In this document: piece after piece, positions 31,418-42,239 of the stretch
Numbering within the stretch: the stretch's first letter is position 1
Layout: every line of letters starts with the position of its first letter
Assembly (NCBI GenBank): GCA_947478845.1
Contig: CANJXC010000002.1
Coordinates: forward strand, 186,001 to 250,000
From: Spirochaetales bacterium
GTDB lineage: Bacteria > Spirochaetota > Spirochaetia > JABEVK01
Direction: 5' to 3'
DNA length: 64,000 nt
Program-made: the position numbers and the translations under genes
Notes under the pieces: generated by a model
Database searches by the model: none
What the model saw: the letters and a program-made list of their open reading frames with translations, nothing else
Told to the model about the DNA's origin: nothing

Positions 31418-31726
31418 ATGGCAAGCGAACGAATTCGAGTGAGATTGCGGGGCTTTGACGTGGAATTGGTGGACCAAAGCGCCAAGGCGATTGTGCAGAC
31501 GGTGAACAAGGTTGGCACCAAGGTGTCGGGCCCGATTCCGTTGCCGACCAAGATCAACAAGTTTACCGTATTGAGATCGCCTCACGTCAACAAAAAGTCT
31601 CGGGAACAGTTTGAAATGAGAACCCATAAGCGGTTGATTGACATTCTCGAGCCTACTCCCGCCGTTATGGACGCTCTTATGAAATTGGAGCTTCCTGCCG
31701 GTGTGGATGTCGATATCAAGCAGTAA
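31418..31726 (+). CDS. rpsJ: 30S ribosomal protein S10 (NusE)
   Basis: A 102-residue S10; [20 protein letters not shown] and [20 protein letters not shown] are family hallmarks. It also acts as NusE in antitermination. Start ATG 31418 has GGAG upstream; a start at 31406 would lie on the attenuator tail. First gene of the S10 cluster. Confidence 0.97.
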   Translation: MASERIRVRLRGFDVELVDQSAKAIVQTVNKVGTKVSGPIPLPTKINKFTVLRSPHVNKKSREQFEMRTHKRLIDILEPTPAVMDALMKLELPAGVDVDIKQ

Positions 31727-31740
31727 TTCGAGGTTAGAAA

Positions 31741-32361
31741 ATGATCGGGCTAATCGGCAAGAAGGTCGGGATGACGCAGGTTTTCGACGACAGTGGAAAA
31801 CTGACTCCAGTGACCGTGATTAAAGTGGAACCGAATGTGGTGATTGCTGAACGCAGCGAAGCGAAGAACGGCTATAAGGCCGTTGTGGTCGGTTCCTTTG
31901 CGGGTAAAGAGAAGGTTTTCAGCAAGCCGGTCCGAGGGCAGTTTCCCGAAGGTGTTGCTCCCCAGCGCTTCGTCGTGGAGTTCAGGGATTTTGAGAAGGA
32001 TTGTAAAGTTGGCGACACACTGGGTGTTGAAATCCTTGAAGAGTCCAAGTACCTCGACGTGAGCGGGACTTCGAAAGGCAAAGGCTTTCAGGGAGTAGTG
32101 CGACGTTACAGGTTTGCCGGCGGTGAAGAGACTCACGGATCAAAGTTCCATCGTGAACCTGGTTCGACCGGTCAGTCGACAACTCCTCGCAAGTCTTTCA
32201 AAGGGATCAAGATGCCAGGCCACATGGGTGCGGAGAAAGTGACAGTTCTCAACCTGCGGATTGTCAAGGTTGATGCCGAGAACCAGATTGTTCTGGTCCA
32301 TGGCGCCGTTCCAGGTGCCCGCAATGGCTATGTGATCGTCCGGAAAGCGGTGAAGAGGTAA
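31741..32361 (+). CDS. rplC: 50S ribosomal protein L3
   Basis: A 206-residue L3 with [20 protein letters not shown] at the N-terminus and the [20 protein letters not shown] segment near the peptidyl-transferase centre. Follows rpsJ by 14 nt and abuts rplD. Confidence 0.98.
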   Translation: MIGLIGKKVGMTQVFDDSGKLTPVTVIKVEPNVVIAERSEAKNGYKAVVVGSFAGKEKVFSKPVRGQFPEGVAPQRFVVEFRDFEKDCKVGDTLGVEILEESKYLDVSGTSKGKGFQGVVRRYRFAGGEETHGSKFHREPGSTGQSTTPRKSFKGIKMPGHMGAEKVTVLNLRIVKVDAENQIVLVHGAVPGARNGYVIVRKAVKR

Positions 32362-33006
32362 ATGGGCATGGACAAGAAAGTATATTCCGTTGCTGGGAAA
32401 GAAGTTAAAACCATAACCTTAAACGACGAGGTCTTCGCTCATGAGATTAGCGAGGGCTCGATTTACAACGCCATTAAAAACGAACTTGCCAATCTCCGAG
32501 TCGGGACCGCCTCAACAAAGACCCGTACAGAGGTAAATGGCGCGAAGACCAAGCCTTGGGCCCAAAAAGGCACCGGTAGGGCACGTTCGGGTCGTCGCCA
32601 GAGCCCCGTTTGGGTCGGTGGCGGCATAGCCTTTGGACCTCGTCCTCGGGATTACAGCTACGTTCTTCCTCGCAAGGTTAAGCAGCTAGCGATGAAATCT
32701 ATTCTCAGCCTCAAAGCGGCAACTGAGGGGTTTAAGGTCGTCGAAAACTTCACCGTAGCCACGGGAAAGACCAAGGATCTGATGAAGATTTTGACTGCTG
32801 TAGTCAAAGCCGACGAGAAAACAGTCTTGATTCTCAAGGATGACGACGCCGACCTCAAAAGGGCCGCGCGAAATATTCCTTGGCTGAGTTTTTTGACTTA
32901 CAACAGGCTGCGAGCCCACGATCTTTTCTACACCAAGAACTTGATCATCATGGAAGACGCTGCCAAAAACCTCGGCGAGTTTTATACCGTCAAGGAAGGG
33001 GCCTGA
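32362..33006 (+). CDS. rplD: 50S ribosomal protein L4
   Basis: A 214-residue L4. The extended loop [20 protein letters not shown] lines the exit tunnel. In E. coli L4 represses the S10 operon; no equivalent leader structure is evident here. The ATG follows the rplC stop with no gap; an ATG two codons later (32368) is the alternative. Confidence 0.97.
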   Translation: MGMDKKVYSVAGKEVKTITLNDEVFAHEISEGSIYNAIKNELANLRVGTASTKTRTEVNGAKTKPWAQKGTGRARSGRRQSPVWVGGGIAFGPRPRDYSYVLPRKVKQLAMKSILSLKAATEGFKVVENFTVATGKTKDLMKILTAVVKADEKTVLILKDDDADLKRAARNIPWLSFLTYNRLRAHDLFYTKNLIIMEDAAKNLGEFYTVKEGA

Positions 33007-33007
33007 G

Positions 33008-33313
33008 ATGGAAAACGAAGAAATTATCATCAAGCCGCTACTCACGGAGAAGGCCAACGGAATGCGTGAGGGGAAGCGGCATCGGTATGCTTTTCAAGTG
33101 AGCCCGCGAGCGAACAAGATTCAGATTCGCCACGCCGTTGAAAAGTTGTTCAAGGTCAAAACGACAGCTTGTTCCATTATCAACGTTTCCGGCAAGCAGA
33201 AGACCATGGGTCTCGCAGGCGGGAAGCGGGCTACGGGTTTTACCGCCAGCTGGAAGAAAGCTTACGTAACCCTGGCCGAGAATCAGAAAATTGATCAGTT
33301 CGAAGGCGTTTGA
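33008..33313 (+). CDS. rplW: 50S ribosomal protein L23
   Basis: A 101-residue L23, a tunnel-exit protein that docks trigger factor and SRP. The N-terminal IIKPLLTEKAN and the FQVSPRANKIQIRHAVEKLF segment identify it. It lies 1 nt after rplD. Confidence 0.96.
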   Translation: MENEEIIIKPLLTEKANGMREGKRHRYAFQVSPRANKIQIRHAVEKLFKVKTTACSIINVSGKQKTMGLAGGKRATGFTASWKKAYVTLAENQKIDQFEGV

Positions 33314-33327
33314 CAGGGAGATCATGA

Positions 33328-34149
33328 ATGGCTATTAAAACTTTCAAACCTGTAACCGAGACCCTCCGTGGTACTGCACTTCTCAGTTACGATCACATCA
33401 CCACGTCAACTCCTGAGAAGGCCCTGACAACTGGTCGGTCCAAGAAAGCGGGCCGGTCTCATGGACGCATTAGCGTCCGCCGCATCGGTGGTGGTCACAA
33501 ACAGTTGCTTCGCTTAGTCGATTTCAAGAGAGCTAAGTATGGGGTTCCTGCTGTCGTAAAAGAAATTGAATACGACCCCAACCGTTCTGCAAATCTCGCT
33601 TTGCTCTTTTACAAAGATGGAGCGAAGGCCTACATCGTCGCGCCAAAAGGCGTGAAGGTGGGCGACGAACTGATGAGTGGGCCCCAAGCCCCTATTCGAG
33701 ACGGAAATGCCCTGCCGCTGGAAAACATTCCCGTAGGTCGCAATGTGCACAATATTGAACTTCAGTTGGGCAAAGGCGCCCAACTGGCTCGTTCCGCCGG
33801 TGTTTCCGCCCAGTTGGCAGGCTTCGACAAGGATTATGCAATTGTACGTCTTCCTTCCGGCGAAACCCGGATGGTGTTCAAGAAGTGCATTGCCACCATT
33901 GGCGAAGTCGGTAACGAAGACAAAATGAATGTCAAACTTGGTAAGGCCGGTCGAAACCGCTGGCTGGGCAAGCGTCCTTCGGTTCGTGGTGTTGCGATGA
34001 ACCCTGTGGATCACCCCTTGGGCGGTGGTCAGGGCAAAACTTCCGGTGGTCGCCACCCTGTTACGCCCTGGGGTCAGCCGACTAAGGGTTACAAGACGCG
34101 CAAAAAGAATAAATTGTCGGACCGCTTCATTGTCAAGCGGCGGAAGTAG
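33328..34149 (+). CDS. rplB: 50S ribosomal protein L2
   Basis: A 273-residue L2 of standard length. The [20 protein letters not shown] segment contains the conserved histidine needed for peptidyl transfer and subunit association. SD GGGAG is upstream of the ATG. Confidence 0.98.
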   Translation: MAIKTFKPVTETLRGTALLSYDHITTSTPEKALTTGRSKKAGRSHGRISVRRIGGGHKQLLRLVDFKRAKYGVPAVVKEIEYDPNRSANLALLFYKDGAKAYIVAPKGVKVGDELMSGPQAPIRDGNALPLENIPVGRNVHNIELQLGKGAQLARSAGVSAQLAGFDKDYAIVRLPSGETRMVFKKCIATIGEVGNEDKMNVKLGKAGRNRWLGKRPSVRGVAMNPVDHPLGGGQGKTSGGRHPVTPWGQPTKGYKTRKKNKLSDRFIVKRRK

Positions 34150-34158
34150 GAGTCAACT

Positions 34159-34440
34159 GTGTCCCGATCTGTAAAAAAAGGCCCGTTTATTGCAAAGCAC
34201 CTCTACAAGAAAGTTGTGGATATGGTGAAGACCAATGATCGAAAAATGATCAAGACCTACTCCCGGACCTCGACCATTATCCCTGAGATGGTGGGTATCA
34301 CGGTTTCTGTTTACAACGGGAAGACATGGATTCCCGTTTACATCTCGGAAGACCTGGTAGGCCACAAACTCGGAGAGTTCTCGCCGACGAGGACCTTTCG
34401 TGGTCATGCTGGTTCCGACAAGAAGGCAGGTAAGAAATAA
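34159..34440 (+). CDS. rpsS: 30S ribosomal protein S19
   Basis: A 93-residue S19 starting at GTG with AGGAGTC upstream. [14 protein letters not shown] and [14 protein letters not shown] are hallmark segments. Its stop abuts the rplV start. Confidence 0.97.
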   Translation: MSRSVKKGPFIAKHLYKKVVDMVKTNDRKMIKTYSRTSTIIPEMVGITVSVYNGKTWIPVYISEDLVGHKLGEFSPTRTFRGHAGSDKKAGKK

Positions 34441-34797
34441 ATGGAAGCCAAGAAAGGTTTTACTGCCTACGCTAGGGGCCTGCCGATGTCGGCCAAGAAG
34501 GTGCGTCCTCTTGCCGATCACTTGAGACGGAAGAAAGTTACTGATGTGGTGGCCCTTCTGGAGGCGCTTCCTCACAAGGGGGCGTATTTCTTGAAAAAAG
34601 TCATCCAGTCGGCTGCTGCCAACGCTCTGTTTCAGAACAATCAGCTCGATGAAGACAGTCTGGTCGTCAGCAAGTTGATGATAGACGAAGGGGTTAGCCG
34701 CACGACGGTGTGGGCGCGGGCGAGAGGCCGTGCCGACCGCCTCAAGAAGCGCAGCTGCCACATCACTGTTGAACTCGAAGAAAAGGGAGCGAAGTAA
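34441..34797 (+). CDS. rplV: 50S ribosomal protein L22
   Basis: A 118-residue L22 with the tunnel beta-hairpin SRTTVWARARGRADRLKKRS near the C-terminus. Starts immediately after the rpsS stop, implying coupled translation. Confidence 0.97.
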   Translation: MEAKKGFTAYARGLPMSAKKVRPLADHLRRKKVTDVVALLEALPHKGAYFLKKVIQSAAANALFQNNQLDEDSLVVSKLMIDEGVSRTTVWARARGRADRLKKRSCHITVELEEKGAK

Positions 34798-34800
34798 GCC

Positions 34801-35499
34801 ATGGGCCAGAAAGTACACCCCTACGGGTTGCGGTTGGGCATCAACAAGACTTGGAAGTCCCGTTGGTACGTCGATCCCCGGGATTATGCCAAGACGCTCC
34901 ACGAAGATCTGAAGCTCCGTAAAGCGATTTTTGAGTTGCCAGAGACAAAGGGGGCCGATATTTCTGATCTTGAGATCGTGCGTCAACCCCAGCGAGTTAC
35001 GGTGATCATTAATACGGCCCGTCCGGGTGTTATCATCGGGGCGAAGGGTGCGACGATTGAAAAGATCGGGGAACAGCTTCAGAAACTGATCGATAAGAAA
35101 GTCTCGATCAAGATCAAGGAAATCAAGAAACCCGATACCGATGCTCAGATTGTGGCTTTGAATGTGGCTCGGCAGCTGAAGAACCGTGGTTCATTCCGTA
35201 AAGCTCTGAAACAGTCGATTACCAATGCCATGAAGAACGGTGCCCAAGGTATTAAAATCAAGATTTCGGGCCGTCTCGGTGGCGCCGAAATGGCGCGTAC
35301 TATGGAAATGAAGGATGGCCGGGTTCCGTTGCAGACCCTTCGCGCCGATCTCGACTACGGTTTTGCCGAGGCGTTTACCACCTATGGTGCGATTGGAGTA
35401 AAAGTCTGGGTTTTCAATGGTGAGAAGTTCGAGCGCAACACCAAGGAAGATGCCGGCGTCCTGGTCAAGAAGAGCTTGGAAAAGAAGGAAGGGAACTAG
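34801..35499 (+). CDS. rpsC: 30S ribosomal protein S3
   Basis: A 232-residue S3. It starts [19 protein letters not shown]; the KH-2 domain has [13 protein letters not shown], and the C-terminal domain has [20 protein letters not shown]. Part of the mRNA entry helicase. Confidence 0.98.
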   Translation: MGQKVHPYGLRLGINKTWKSRWYVDPRDYAKTLHEDLKLRKAIFELPETKGADISDLEIVRQPQRVTVIINTARPGVIIGAKGATIEKIGEQLQKLIDKKVSIKIKEIKKPDTDAQIVALNVARQLKNRGSFRKALKQSITNAMKNGAQGIKIKISGRLGGAEMARTMEMKDGRVPLQTLRADLDYGFAEAFTTYGAIGVKVWVFNGEKFERNTKEDAGVLVKKSLEKKEGN

Positions 35500-35501
35500 T
35501 C

Positions 35502-35924
35502 ATGCTGGCACCCAAGCGCCTGAAGTTTAGAAAAAAGCAGCGCGGTCATTTCCGCGGCACAGCCACGACTTGCAACACGATCGCCTTTGGAGACTTTGCT
35601 TTGGCCTCAGAGGACACCCTGTGGATTACTAACCGCCAAATCGAAGCTGCCCGTATTGCGATGACTCGCCACATCAAGCGCGGTGGAAAGGTTTGGATTC
35701 GGATCTTTCCCGATATGCCCTACACCAAAAAGCCTGCAGAAGTGCGTATGGGAAAGGGAAAAGGAAACGTGGAAGGCTGGGTTGCTCTTGTGAAGCCCGG
35801 CACTATCATGTTTGAAATGGCGGGTGTGACCCCGGAGCTTGCCTCCGAAGCGATGGCTTTGGCCGCCGCGAAGTTACCCATCCACACCAAGTTTGTCGCT
35901 CGACGCGAGTTGGGGGGGTCATGA
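35502..35924 (+). CDS. rplP: 50S ribosomal protein L16
   Basis: A 140-residue L16 located near the A- and P-site tRNAs; [17 protein letters not shown] and [21 protein letters not shown] are diagnostic. It overlaps rpmC by 4 nt. Confidence 0.98.
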   Translation: MLAPKRLKFRKKQRGHFRGTATTCNTIAFGDFALASEDTLWITNRQIEAARIAMTRHIKRGGKVWIRIFPDMPYTKKPAEVRMGKGKGNVEGWVALVKPGTIMFEMAGVTPELASEAMALAAAKLPIHTKFVARRELGGS

Positions 35925-36121
35925 AGAACCGTTTTAAAGAAATCTCAAGGGCTGAAGCCGTAGCGAAAGTGGCTGAGTTAAAGACGTCGTTCATGGAACT
36001 CAGGTTTAAGCTAGTCTTGGGGCACGTCGAGAATCCCTTGGAAAAAAGAAACATCCGGCGGCAGATTGCCCGGCTCAATACCATCATCACTGAGTTTGAT
36101 CAGGGCATCAGGAAGGCTTAA
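35921..36121 (+). CDS. rpmC: 50S ribosomal protein L29
   Basis: A 66-residue helical L29 with [13 protein letters not shown] and [15 protein letters not shown]. The 4-nt ATGA overlap with rplP indicates translational coupling. Confidence 0.95.
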   Translation: MKNRFKEISRAEAVAKVAELKTSFMELRFKLVLGHVENPLEKRNIRRQIARLNTIITEFDQGIRKA

Positions 36122-36123
36122 CT

Positions 36124-36390
36124 ATGTCGGAAGATACGAATAAGACCGGGAAGAAAGTGTTTCAAGGCAGGGTCGTAAGCGACAAGATGGAAAAAACCAT
36201 CACAGTCGTCATTGAGAGACGCCAGTTGCACCCGATTTACCAAAAGTACGTGACGCTGAGCAAAAAGTTCAAAGCTCACGACGAAAAGAATGATGCCAAG
36301 ATCGGCGACATGGTGAAAATCATCGAATGTCGTCCTGTGAGCAAAGACAAGACCTGGAACCTGCTCGAAATTGTCGAGCGGGCCAAGTAA
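36124..36390 (+). CDS. rpsQ: 30S ribosomal protein S17
   Basis: An 88-residue OB-fold S17; [20 protein letters not shown] and the C-terminal [15 protein letters not shown] are typical. Sits 2 nt after rpmC. Confidence 0.96.
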   Translation: MSEDTNKTGKKVFQGRVVSDKMEKTITVVIERRQLHPIYQKYVTLSKKFKAHDEKNDAKIGDMVKIIECRPVSKDKTWNLLEIVERAK

Positions 36391-36401
36391 GGCGGAAGGA
36401 A

Positions 36402-36770
36402 ATGGTACAGCAAGAGTCGTTTTTGAACGTCGCTGATAATACGGGAGCCAAATTGGTTCAGTGTATTCGCGTCTTAGGCGGAACCAGCCGGAAGTATGCT
36501 TCGGTGGGTGACCTCATTATTGTGGCCGTCAAGGAATCTATTCCCACCGCTATCGTCAAAAAGGGCGAAGTGCAGACCGCTGTTGTTGTACGTGTTCATA
36601 AGGAATATCGTCGTCCGGATGGAACCTATATTCGCTTTGATGATAATGCCTGCGTGATTATCGATGAGACCCACAATCCCAAGGGCAAACGCATCTTCGG
36701 GCCTGTGGCCCGAGAGCTACGAGACAAGGATTTCATGAAGATCATTTCCTTGGCCCCGGAAGTGGTGTAA
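36402..36770 (+). CDS. rplN: 50S ribosomal protein L14
   Basis: A 122-residue L14. [20 protein letters not shown] at the start and [18 protein letters not shown] at the end match the family at normal length. GGAAGGA is the SD. The frame remains open back to 36327, inside rpsQ, but that extension is not L14. Confidence 0.97.
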   Translation: MVQQESFLNVADNTGAKLVQCIRVLGGTSRKYASVGDLIIVAVKESIPTAIVKKGEVQTAVVVRVHKEYRRPDGTYIRFDDNACVIIDETHNPKGKRIFGPVARELRDKDFMKIISLAPEVV

Positions 36771-36779
36771 GAGGCTGCC

Positions 36780-37088
36780 ATGAATACGAAACTGAAGAAA
36801 AACGACCTGGTGAAGGTCCTCACTGGCAAGGACAAAGACAAGACTGGACGCATCATCGAAATCGATACCGTCAAGGGTCGCGTTCTTGTGGAAGGCTGCA
36901 ACATGAAGAAGAAGACCGTGCGCCCGCGCAACCAGCAGGAGAAGGGCGGTATCATTGAGGTGGAAGGATTTTTGCACATCTCGAATGTGATGGTCGTGGG
37001 CAAGAACGGTGTTGCTACGCGTCTTGGCTACAAGATGGACGGCGATAAGAAGGTCCGCATTGCCAAGTCAAATGGAGAGGCAATCTGA
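36780..37088 (+). CDS. rplX: 50S ribosomal protein L24
   Basis: A 102-residue L24 with a KOW motif ([20 protein letters not shown]). An assembly initiator of the large subunit. Its TGA stop shares a base with the rplE ATG (TGATG). Confidence 0.97.
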   Translation: MNTKLKKNDLVKVLTGKDKDKTGRIIEIDTVKGRVLVEGCNMKKKTVRPRNQQEKGGIIEVEGFLHISNVMVVGKNGVATRLGYKMDGDKKVRIAKSNGEAI

Positions 37089-37654
37089 TGGCTGAAAAAG
37101 TCGCTGAGAAATACATCCCTAGGTTGAAGAAACTTTACAACGAGAAAATTGCCAAGGAAATGATGACGGAGTTTGGCTACACCTCTGTCATGCAGATTCC
37201 ACGCGTTGATAAAATCGTGGTGAGCATGGGCATGGGCGAAGCACTCGTGAACAAAAAGCTTCTTGACGCTGCCGTCAAGGAACTTGGTCAGATTACAGGA
37301 CAAAAAACTGTTAAGACCAAGGCTCGCCTGTCGGTGGCCAACTTCAAAGTTCGCGAAGGCCAAGAAATTGGGGCCAAGGTCACCTTGCGGGGCATCCGGA
37401 TGTACGAGTTCCTCGACCGTTTGATGAACATAGCGCTCCCGCGGGTGAAAGACTTCCGCGGCGTCAACCCGAACGCGTTCGACGGCCACGGGAATTATTC
37501 GCTGGGTCTGACCGAGCAAATCATTTTTCCCGAGATCGACTACGACAAAATCGAGAAGATCAGTGGAATGAATGTGGCTATCGTGACGACGGCCCCCAAC
37601 GATCAGGAAGCACGCAGTCTGCTTAAGCGGATCGGCATGCCCTTCAAGAGGTAA
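37088..37654 (+). CDS. rplE: 50S ribosomal protein L5
   Basis: A 188-residue L5 binding 5S r[23 protein letters not shown] and [20 protein letters not shown] are family signatures. Coupled to rplX by a one-base overlap. Confidence 0.98.
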   Translation: MAEKVAEKYIPRLKKLYNEKIAKEMMTEFGYTSVMQIPRVDKIVVSMGMGEALVNKKLLDAAVKELGQITGQKTVKTKARLSVANFKVREGQEIGAKVTLRGIRMYEFLDRLMNIALPRVKDFRGVNPNAFDGHGNYSLGLTEQIIFPEIDYDKIEKISGMNVAIVTTAPNDQEARSLLKRIGMPFKR

Positions 37655-37656
37655 TC

Positions 37657-37842
37657 ATGGCAAAGAAATCTTTGATCATTAAAGCGAACAAACCCGCCAA
37701 GTTCTCCACCAGGGGCTACAACCGCTGCAAGGTGTGCGGACGACCGCGCGGATATATTCGCAAGTTTCAATTGTGCCGTCTGTGTTTCCGGAAGTACGCC
37801 TCTGAGGGGCTTATTCCCGGAGTGACCAAGGCGAGCTGGTAG
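37657..37842 (+). CDS. rpsN: 30S ribosomal protein S14, zinc-binding short form
   Basis: A 61-residue S14 of the zinc-containing type, with the CxxC pairs CKVC and CRLC both intact. This contrasts with L33 in the same genome, which has lost half its zinc ligands. Confidence 0.97.
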   Translation: MAKKSLIIKANKPAKFSTRGYNRCKVCGRPRGYIRKFQLCRLCFRKYASEGLIPGVTKASW

Positions 37843-37856
37843 CGGAGGGGTGTGAA

Positions 37857-38255
37857 GTGTCTGTTTCCGATCCTATTGCCGACATGCTGACGAAAATCCG
37901 AAATGCCAGCGAAGCGAAGTTCGAGAAGGTCGACATCACGACCTCCAAGCTGAAGCTGGAAATCGTGAAGATCCTTAAGAATGAAGGCTTCATCAAGAAC
38001 TTCAAGAAGCTCAACCAGGAAGGGATGAATACCCTCCGGATCTTCCTGAAATACGACGACAAGAACGATTCTGTGGTTCATGGCCTGAAGTCGCTATCGA
38101 CTCCTGGCCGCCGGGTCTATTCCGGCTACAAGGAGATGCCGCGGATTCTCAACGGTTATGGTACCCTGATTGTTTCCACCTCCATGGGTGTGACCACAGG
38201 AAGAAAGGCTGCAGAGAAAAAGGTCGGCGGTGAGCTGATCTGTTCTGTGTGGTAA
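37857..38255 (+). CDS. rpsH: 30S ribosomal protein S8
   Basis: A 132-residue S8 starting at [23 protein letters not shown] and the C-terminal [20 protein letters not shown] are hallmarks. GGAGGGGTG serves as SD. In E. coli S8 represses the spc operon. Confidence 0.97.
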   Translation: MSVSDPIADMLTKIRNASEAKFEKVDITTSKLKLEIVKILKNEGFIKNFKKLNQEGMNTLRIFLKYDDKNDSVVHGLKSLSTPGRRVYSGYKEMPRILNGYGTLIVSTSMGVTTGRKAAEKKVGGELICSVW

Positions 38256-38269
38256 TTGAGGAGTAGTTA

Positions 38270-38812
38270 ATGTCCCGCATCGGCAATAAGCCCATTGAAG
38301 TGCCCAAAGGCGTAAAAGTTAGCTTTGCAAACTCCCTCCTAACAGTGGAAGGTCCCAAAGGTAAGCTGTTGCAGCCCTATGATCCCAAGATTTCGTTCTC
38401 CACCAAGGAACATTTGATCGTTGTTGCCCGGTCGGACGAAGACAAGCCTACGAAGGCTAAGCACGGTCTGTATCGAAATCTTCTGAACAACATGTGCATT
38501 GGCGTCGCAGAGGGGTTCAAGAAGGTTCTCGTGATCAACGGCGTAGGTTTTCGTGCCGAAGTGAAAGGCAATCTCTTGGTTCTGAACTTGGGATTCTCGA
38601 ACCAGATCGAATATGTGATTCCGAAAGATGTCCAGATCTCGGTAGAAACCAACACCAAGGTGACGGTCGCCGGAGTCAGCAAGGAAAAGGTCGGTCTTGT
38701 GGCCAGCGAGATTCGAGGTCTCCGCGCTCCCGAACCTTACAAGGGAAAAGGAATTCGTTACGAAGACGAGACGATCCGCAGAAAGGTCGGCAAGTCCGGC
38801 GTGAAGAAGTAG
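38270..38812 (+). CDS. rplF: 50S ribosomal protein L6
   Basis: A 180-residue L6, two repeats of one RNA-binding fold; starts SRIGNKPIEVPKGV and has the diagnostic EPYKGKGIRYEDE near the end. SD GAGGAG. Confidence 0.98.
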   Translation: MSRIGNKPIEVPKGVKVSFANSLLTVEGPKGKLLQPYDPKISFSTKEHLIVVARSDEDKPTKAKHGLYRNLLNNMCIGVAEGFKKVLVINGVGFRAEVKGNLLVLNLGFSNQIEYVIPKDVQISVETNTKVTVAGVSKEKVGLVASEIRGLRAPEPYKGKGIRYEDETIRRKVGKSGVKK

Positions 38813-38825
38813 GCAGGAGTTTTCG

Positions 38826-39185
38826 ATGAAGAAGCTTATTGAAAAGAGGCAGAGAAGGGCCAAGAGAAAACTCCGGATCCGTAGCGTGGTGTCGGGCACT
38901 TCCGAACGGCCGCGTCTGAGCGTGTTCCGGTCAAATAAACATTTCTACTGTCAGGCTATAGATGACCTTACAGGCAACACCTTGGTTTCAGTTTCGGATA
39001 TGGAAAAGGTTTTGGCGGGCTCCAAGCTCACTGCAGAGGGTGTGAAGAAGCTCGGCACCGAGCTCGGCAAGCGCCTCAAGGCAAAGAAAATTGCGACCGC
39101 TGTGTTTGACCGCAACGGGTTCCGCTATCACGGGGTCATCAAGAGTTTTGCCGATGCGATCCGCGAAGCGGGTATTCAGTTCTAA
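38826..39185 (+). CDS. rplR: 50S ribosomal protein L18
   Basis: A 119-residue L18 with basic N-terminus (RQRRAKRKLRIRSVVSGT) and the 5S-binding domain ending FDRNGFRYHGVIKSFADAIR. SD AGGAG. Confidence 0.97.
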   Translation: MKKLIEKRQRRAKRKLRIRSVVSGTSERPRLSVFRSNKHFYCQAIDDLTGNTLVSVSDMEKVLAGSKLTAEGVKKLGTELGKRLKAKKIATAVFDRNGFRYHGVIKSFADAIREAGIQF

Positions 39186-39194
39186 GGGGACGTT

Positions 39195-39716
39195 ATGGAA
39201 CAGGGCAGAGACAGAGATAGAGATCGAGACAACAAAGACAAGGACTACGTGGAGAAGCTCATTAGGCTCAACCGCGTAGCCAAGGTTGTTAAGGGCGGAC
39301 GCAGGTTCTCCTTCTCGGCGATGGTTGTCATTGGCGATAGAAACGGAAACGTAGGCTATGGTTTCGGAAAAGCCAACGACGTCTCAGAAGCTATCCGCAA
39401 AAGTGTGGACAAGGCGAAAAGGAACATGATCAAGGTTCCCGTCAAAAACGGTACACTTCCTCATGACATTAACACGACCTACAAGGCCTCGCGCGTCCTT
39501 TTGAGACCGGCTGCTCCGGGTACCGGAATTATTGCCGGTGGACATGTGCGCGCTGTTATGGAAGCTGTTGGTATCCGAGATGTTCTGAGCAAGTCGTTGG
39601 GTTCGGGAAACTCGGTCAACGTGGTGAAGACTGTTTTTCGTGGCCTGATTGAAATGCTTGATGCAAAGAAAATGTCCGTCAATCGCGGGAAGTCGTTGAA
39701 GGACCTCTGGGGTTAA
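39195..39716 (+). CDS. rpsE: 30S ribosomal protein S5
   Basis: A 173-residue S5. A charged Asp/Arg-rich start ([16 protein letters not shown]) precedes the RNA-binding domain [20 protein letters not shown] and the C-terminal [19 protein letters not shown]. The repetitive R-D start is unlike most S5 proteins. Confidence 0.97.
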   Translation: MEQGRDRDRDRDNKDKDYVEKLIRLNRVAKVVKGGRRFSFSAMVVIGDRNGNVGYGFGKANDVSEAIRKSVDKAKRNMIKVPVKNGTLPHDINTTYKASRVLLRPAAPGTGIIAGGHVRAVMEAVGIRDVLSKSLGSGNSVNVVKTVFRGLIEMLDAKKMSVNRGKSLKDLWG

Positions 39717-39718
39717 TC

Positions 39719-39916
39719 ATGGCTAAGACCAAAGTAAAAAAAATGAAGATCACGCTCGTACGTAGCACTATCGGGACCAAACCGAACCACCGGGCCACCG
39801 TTAAAGCGTTGGGTCTGGGCAAGATCAATTCCCATGTGGAGACTGAGATCAACGAATCGATCTTGGGAATGGTCAATGCCGTTTCCCACCTGGTGATATG
39901 GGAGGAGGTCAAGTAA
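39719..39916 (+). CDS. rpmD: 50S ribosomal protein L30
   Basis: A 65-residue L30: [20 protein letters not shown] and [12 protein letters not shown] match the family. Its stop overlaps the rplO start codon by one base (TAATG). Confidence 0.95.
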   Translation: MAKTKVKKMKITLVRSTIGTKPNHRATVKALGLGKINSHVETEINESILGMVNAVSHLVIWEEVK

Positions 39917-40380
39917 TGGAAAATCCCTACATTCTCCGGGCACCCGTTGGTGCCAACAAGAAAAAGCACATCATCGGACGTGGCCGGTCAACCGGCACCG
40001 GTGGTACATCGACTCGAGGCAACAAAGGCCAAAAGTCGCGTTCAGGCGGTGGTGTTCGCCTCGGTTTCGAAGGTGGCCAGACTCCGTTGTTTCGTCGGCT
40101 TCCGGCGCGGGGTTTTTCCAATGCCGTCTTTCGCATCGAGTATGCCTGTGTGAACCTGCTCCTGTTGGAAAAGTATTTTGCCAATGGTGAAACCGTGAGC
40201 TATCAGACACTGGTTGCCAAGGGAATCCTGAAGAACAAGGAAACTCTGGTGAAGATTCTCGGGAAAGGGACTCTGACGAAGAAATTGACCATACAAGTGG
40301 ACAAGATCTCGGAGGGGGCCAAGGCCGCCGTTGAAAAAGCCGGCGGGACAGTGGTGTCTCACACTACTGAAAACGCCTGA
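39916..40380 (+). CDS. rplO: 50S ribosomal protein L15
   Basis: A 154-residue L15 with the glycine-rich RNA-binding start GRGRSTGTGGTSTRGNKGQK and GFEGGQTPLFRRLPARGF. The ATG at 39916 follows GGGAGGAGGT within rpmD; the longer 39898 start is rejected. Confidence 0.97.
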   Translation: MENPYILRAPVGANKKKHIIGRGRSTGTGGTSTRGNKGQKSRSGGGVRLGFEGGQTPLFRRLPARGFSNAVFRIEYACVNLLLLEKYFANGETVSYQTLVAKGILKNKETLVKILGKGTLTKKLTIQVDKISEGAKAAVEKAGGTVVSHTTENA

Positions 40381-40389
40381 CGGAAATAA

Positions 40390-41721
40390 ATGATGGCAAG
40401 CACCCCTTTTTTTGACATCTTTCGCATCAAGGATCTCAGGGACCGCATCTTTTTCACGCTAAGCGTGCTATTGGTGTTTCGCTTGGGAGCCATCCTGCCC
40501 ATCCCGGGCATTAATGGCACGGCGCTCAAACTCTACTTTACTCAGCAACAATCGAACGGCATCTCGCTTACCGATTACTTCGACTTCTTTTCCGGTGGTG
40601 CCTTTCACAACTTTTCCATCTTTATGATGGGCATCATGCCCTACATTTCGATGTCAATCATTATGCAGCTGATGGTTGTTGTGTTTCCCTCCTTCCGAAA
40701 AATCCAGCAAGAGGACGGCGGCAAGAAGAAGATCCATCGGTGGACCCGCATTGGAACTGTTATTGTCTGTCTGATTCAGTCGGTTGCGGTCACCCAGTTG
40801 GCCGCCTCGATTCCCGACGCGATCTACCCCGGCCTTCGTGGCCTCCCGTTTGTCTTGATGGGCATGCTTACCGTCACCACCGGAACCATGTTTCTCATGT
40901 GGATGGGCGAGCAGATTAACCAGCGCGGAATCGGCAACGGCATTTCCCTTCTGATCTTTACGGGTATTGTGGCCCGTATTCCCGATGCCATCTACCAGCT
41001 GTTCCAAGCCATACAGCGGGGAGACCTAAATCCCGTATTCGTGATCATCGTGTTGTTGCTGTTTGTCGGTGTGATTGCTCTAGTGATCTTTGAACAGCAG
41101 GGAATGCGCAAAATTCCTGTCCATTATGCCAAGCGTGTGGTGGGACGAAAAATGTTCGGTGCGCAGAACACCTACATTCCCTTCAAAATGAACCCCTCGG
41201 GCGTTATCCCCATCATCTTCGCCTCCAGCCTTCTGATGTTTCCCCTGCAGATTGCCGGTGGGTTTGCGAACACGGTACCGTTCTTAGGAGCCCTTGCGAG
41301 CTTCCTCAAGCCTCACGACTGGCCCTACCTGACTTTGTACGTTCTGCTCATCATCTTTTTTGCCTATTTCTACACCCAGGTGTCCTTAAACCCTATTGAA
41401 ATATCGAAGCAGATTCGAGAGCACGGTGGGTCTATTCCGGGGATTCGGTCCGAGAAGATGGAAGAACATTTGACAAGAATCCTCAATAGGATTATCCTGC
41501 CGGGGTCTTTATTCTTGGCCCTGATTGCTGTTATTCCGCAGCTCATTATTATGTGGATTCCAGGTTTCCCCTCAGCCTTGGCTTACGTGATGGGCGGTAC
41601 ATCTTTGCTCATCTTGGTTGGCGTCGATTTGGACACCATGTCCCAGATCGAAGGTCATCTGCGCATGCACCACCACGAGGGGTTCGGTAAGAAAGGCAAG
41701 ATCAGGTCAAGGAACCTTTAG
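40390..41721 (+). CDS. secY: Preprotein translocase subunit SecY
   Basis: A 443-residue SecY with ten predicted transmembrane helices. The first has GAILPIPGING, and cytoplasmic loop C5 carries PVHYAKRV. It forms the protein-conducting channel with SecE (17750). A second ATG one codon in is equally possible. In many bacteria adk, map and infA follow; here rpmJ comes directly. Confidence 0.97.
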   Translation: MMASTPFFDIFRIKDLRDRIFFTLSVLLVFRLGAILPIPGINGTALKLYFTQQQSNGISLTDYFDFFSGGAFHNFSIFMMGIMPYISMSIIMQLMVVVFPSFRKIQQEDGGKKKIHRWTRIGTVIVCLIQSVAVTQLAASIPDAIYPGLRGLPFVLMGMLTVTTGTMFLMWMGEQINQRGIGNGISLLIFTGIVARIPDAIYQLFQAIQRGDLNPVFVIIVLLLFVGVIALVIFEQQGMRKIPVHYAKRVVGRKMFGAQNTYIPFKMNPSGVIPIIFASSLLMFPLQIAGGFANTVPFLGALASFLKPHDWPYLTLYVLLIIFFAYFYTQVSLNPIEISKQIREHGGSIPGIRSEKMEEHLTRILNRIILPGSLFLALIAVIPQLIIMWIPGFPSALAYVMGGTSLLILVGVDLDTMSQIEGHLRMHHHEGFGKKGKIRSRNL

Positions 41722-41730
41722 GAGAGACCC

Positions 41731-41847
41731 ATGAAAGTACGTGTCAGCGTGAAACCCATTTGTGACAATTGCAAGGTCATCCGACGCCGTGGCGTGTTGC
41801 GGATTATTTGTAGCACCAACCCCAAGCATAAACAGAGACAAGGATAA
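41731..41847 (+). CDS. rpmJ: 50S ribosomal protein L36
   Basis: A 38-residue L36 with all zinc ligands ([18 protein letters not shown], then NPKHKQRQG). SD AGGAGAG, 9 nt after secY. Too short for default gene-length cut-offs, but unmistakable. Confidence 0.96.
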   Translation: MKVRVSVKPICDNCKVIRRRGVLRIICSTNPKHKQRQG

Positions 41848-41859
41848 GGGCCCAGAACC

Positions 41860-42225
41860 ATGGCAAGAATTGCAGGTATTGACCTACCTAACAAACACGT
41901 CGACATCGCTCTGACGTATATCTACGGTATCGGGCGTTCCCGGGCCCTGGAGATTTGCGGAAAGACGAAGATCGATCCCCATAAGAAGTCGAACGATTTG
42001 AACCAAGAAGAAGTGAACGAGCTCCGAAAGGTAATCGAAAACGACTACGTGGTGGAGGGGCGGTTGCGTTCGGAAGTGTCCCTTAATATTAAGCGTTTGA
42101 TGGACATCGGCTGTTACCGGGGACTTCGTCACCGTAAGGGACTTCCCGTGCGCGGGCAGCGAACTAAGACCAATTCGCGCACCCGCAAGGGCAAACGCAA
42201 GACCGTCGCGAACAAAAAGAAATAA
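41860..42225 (+). CDS. rpsM: 30S ribosomal protein S13
   Basis: A 121-residue S13: [20 protein letters not shown] at the start and the basic [20 protein letters not shown] tail touching tRNA and subunit bridges. Twelve nt after rpmJ. Confidence 0.98.
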   Translation: MARIAGIDLPNKHVDIALTYIYGIGRSRALEICGKTKIDPHKKSNDLNQEEVNELRKVIENDYVVEGRLRSEVSLNIKRLMDIGCYRGLRHRKGLPVRGQRTKTNSRTRKGKRKTVANKKK

Positions 42226-42239
42226 CCGGGGGAACCATT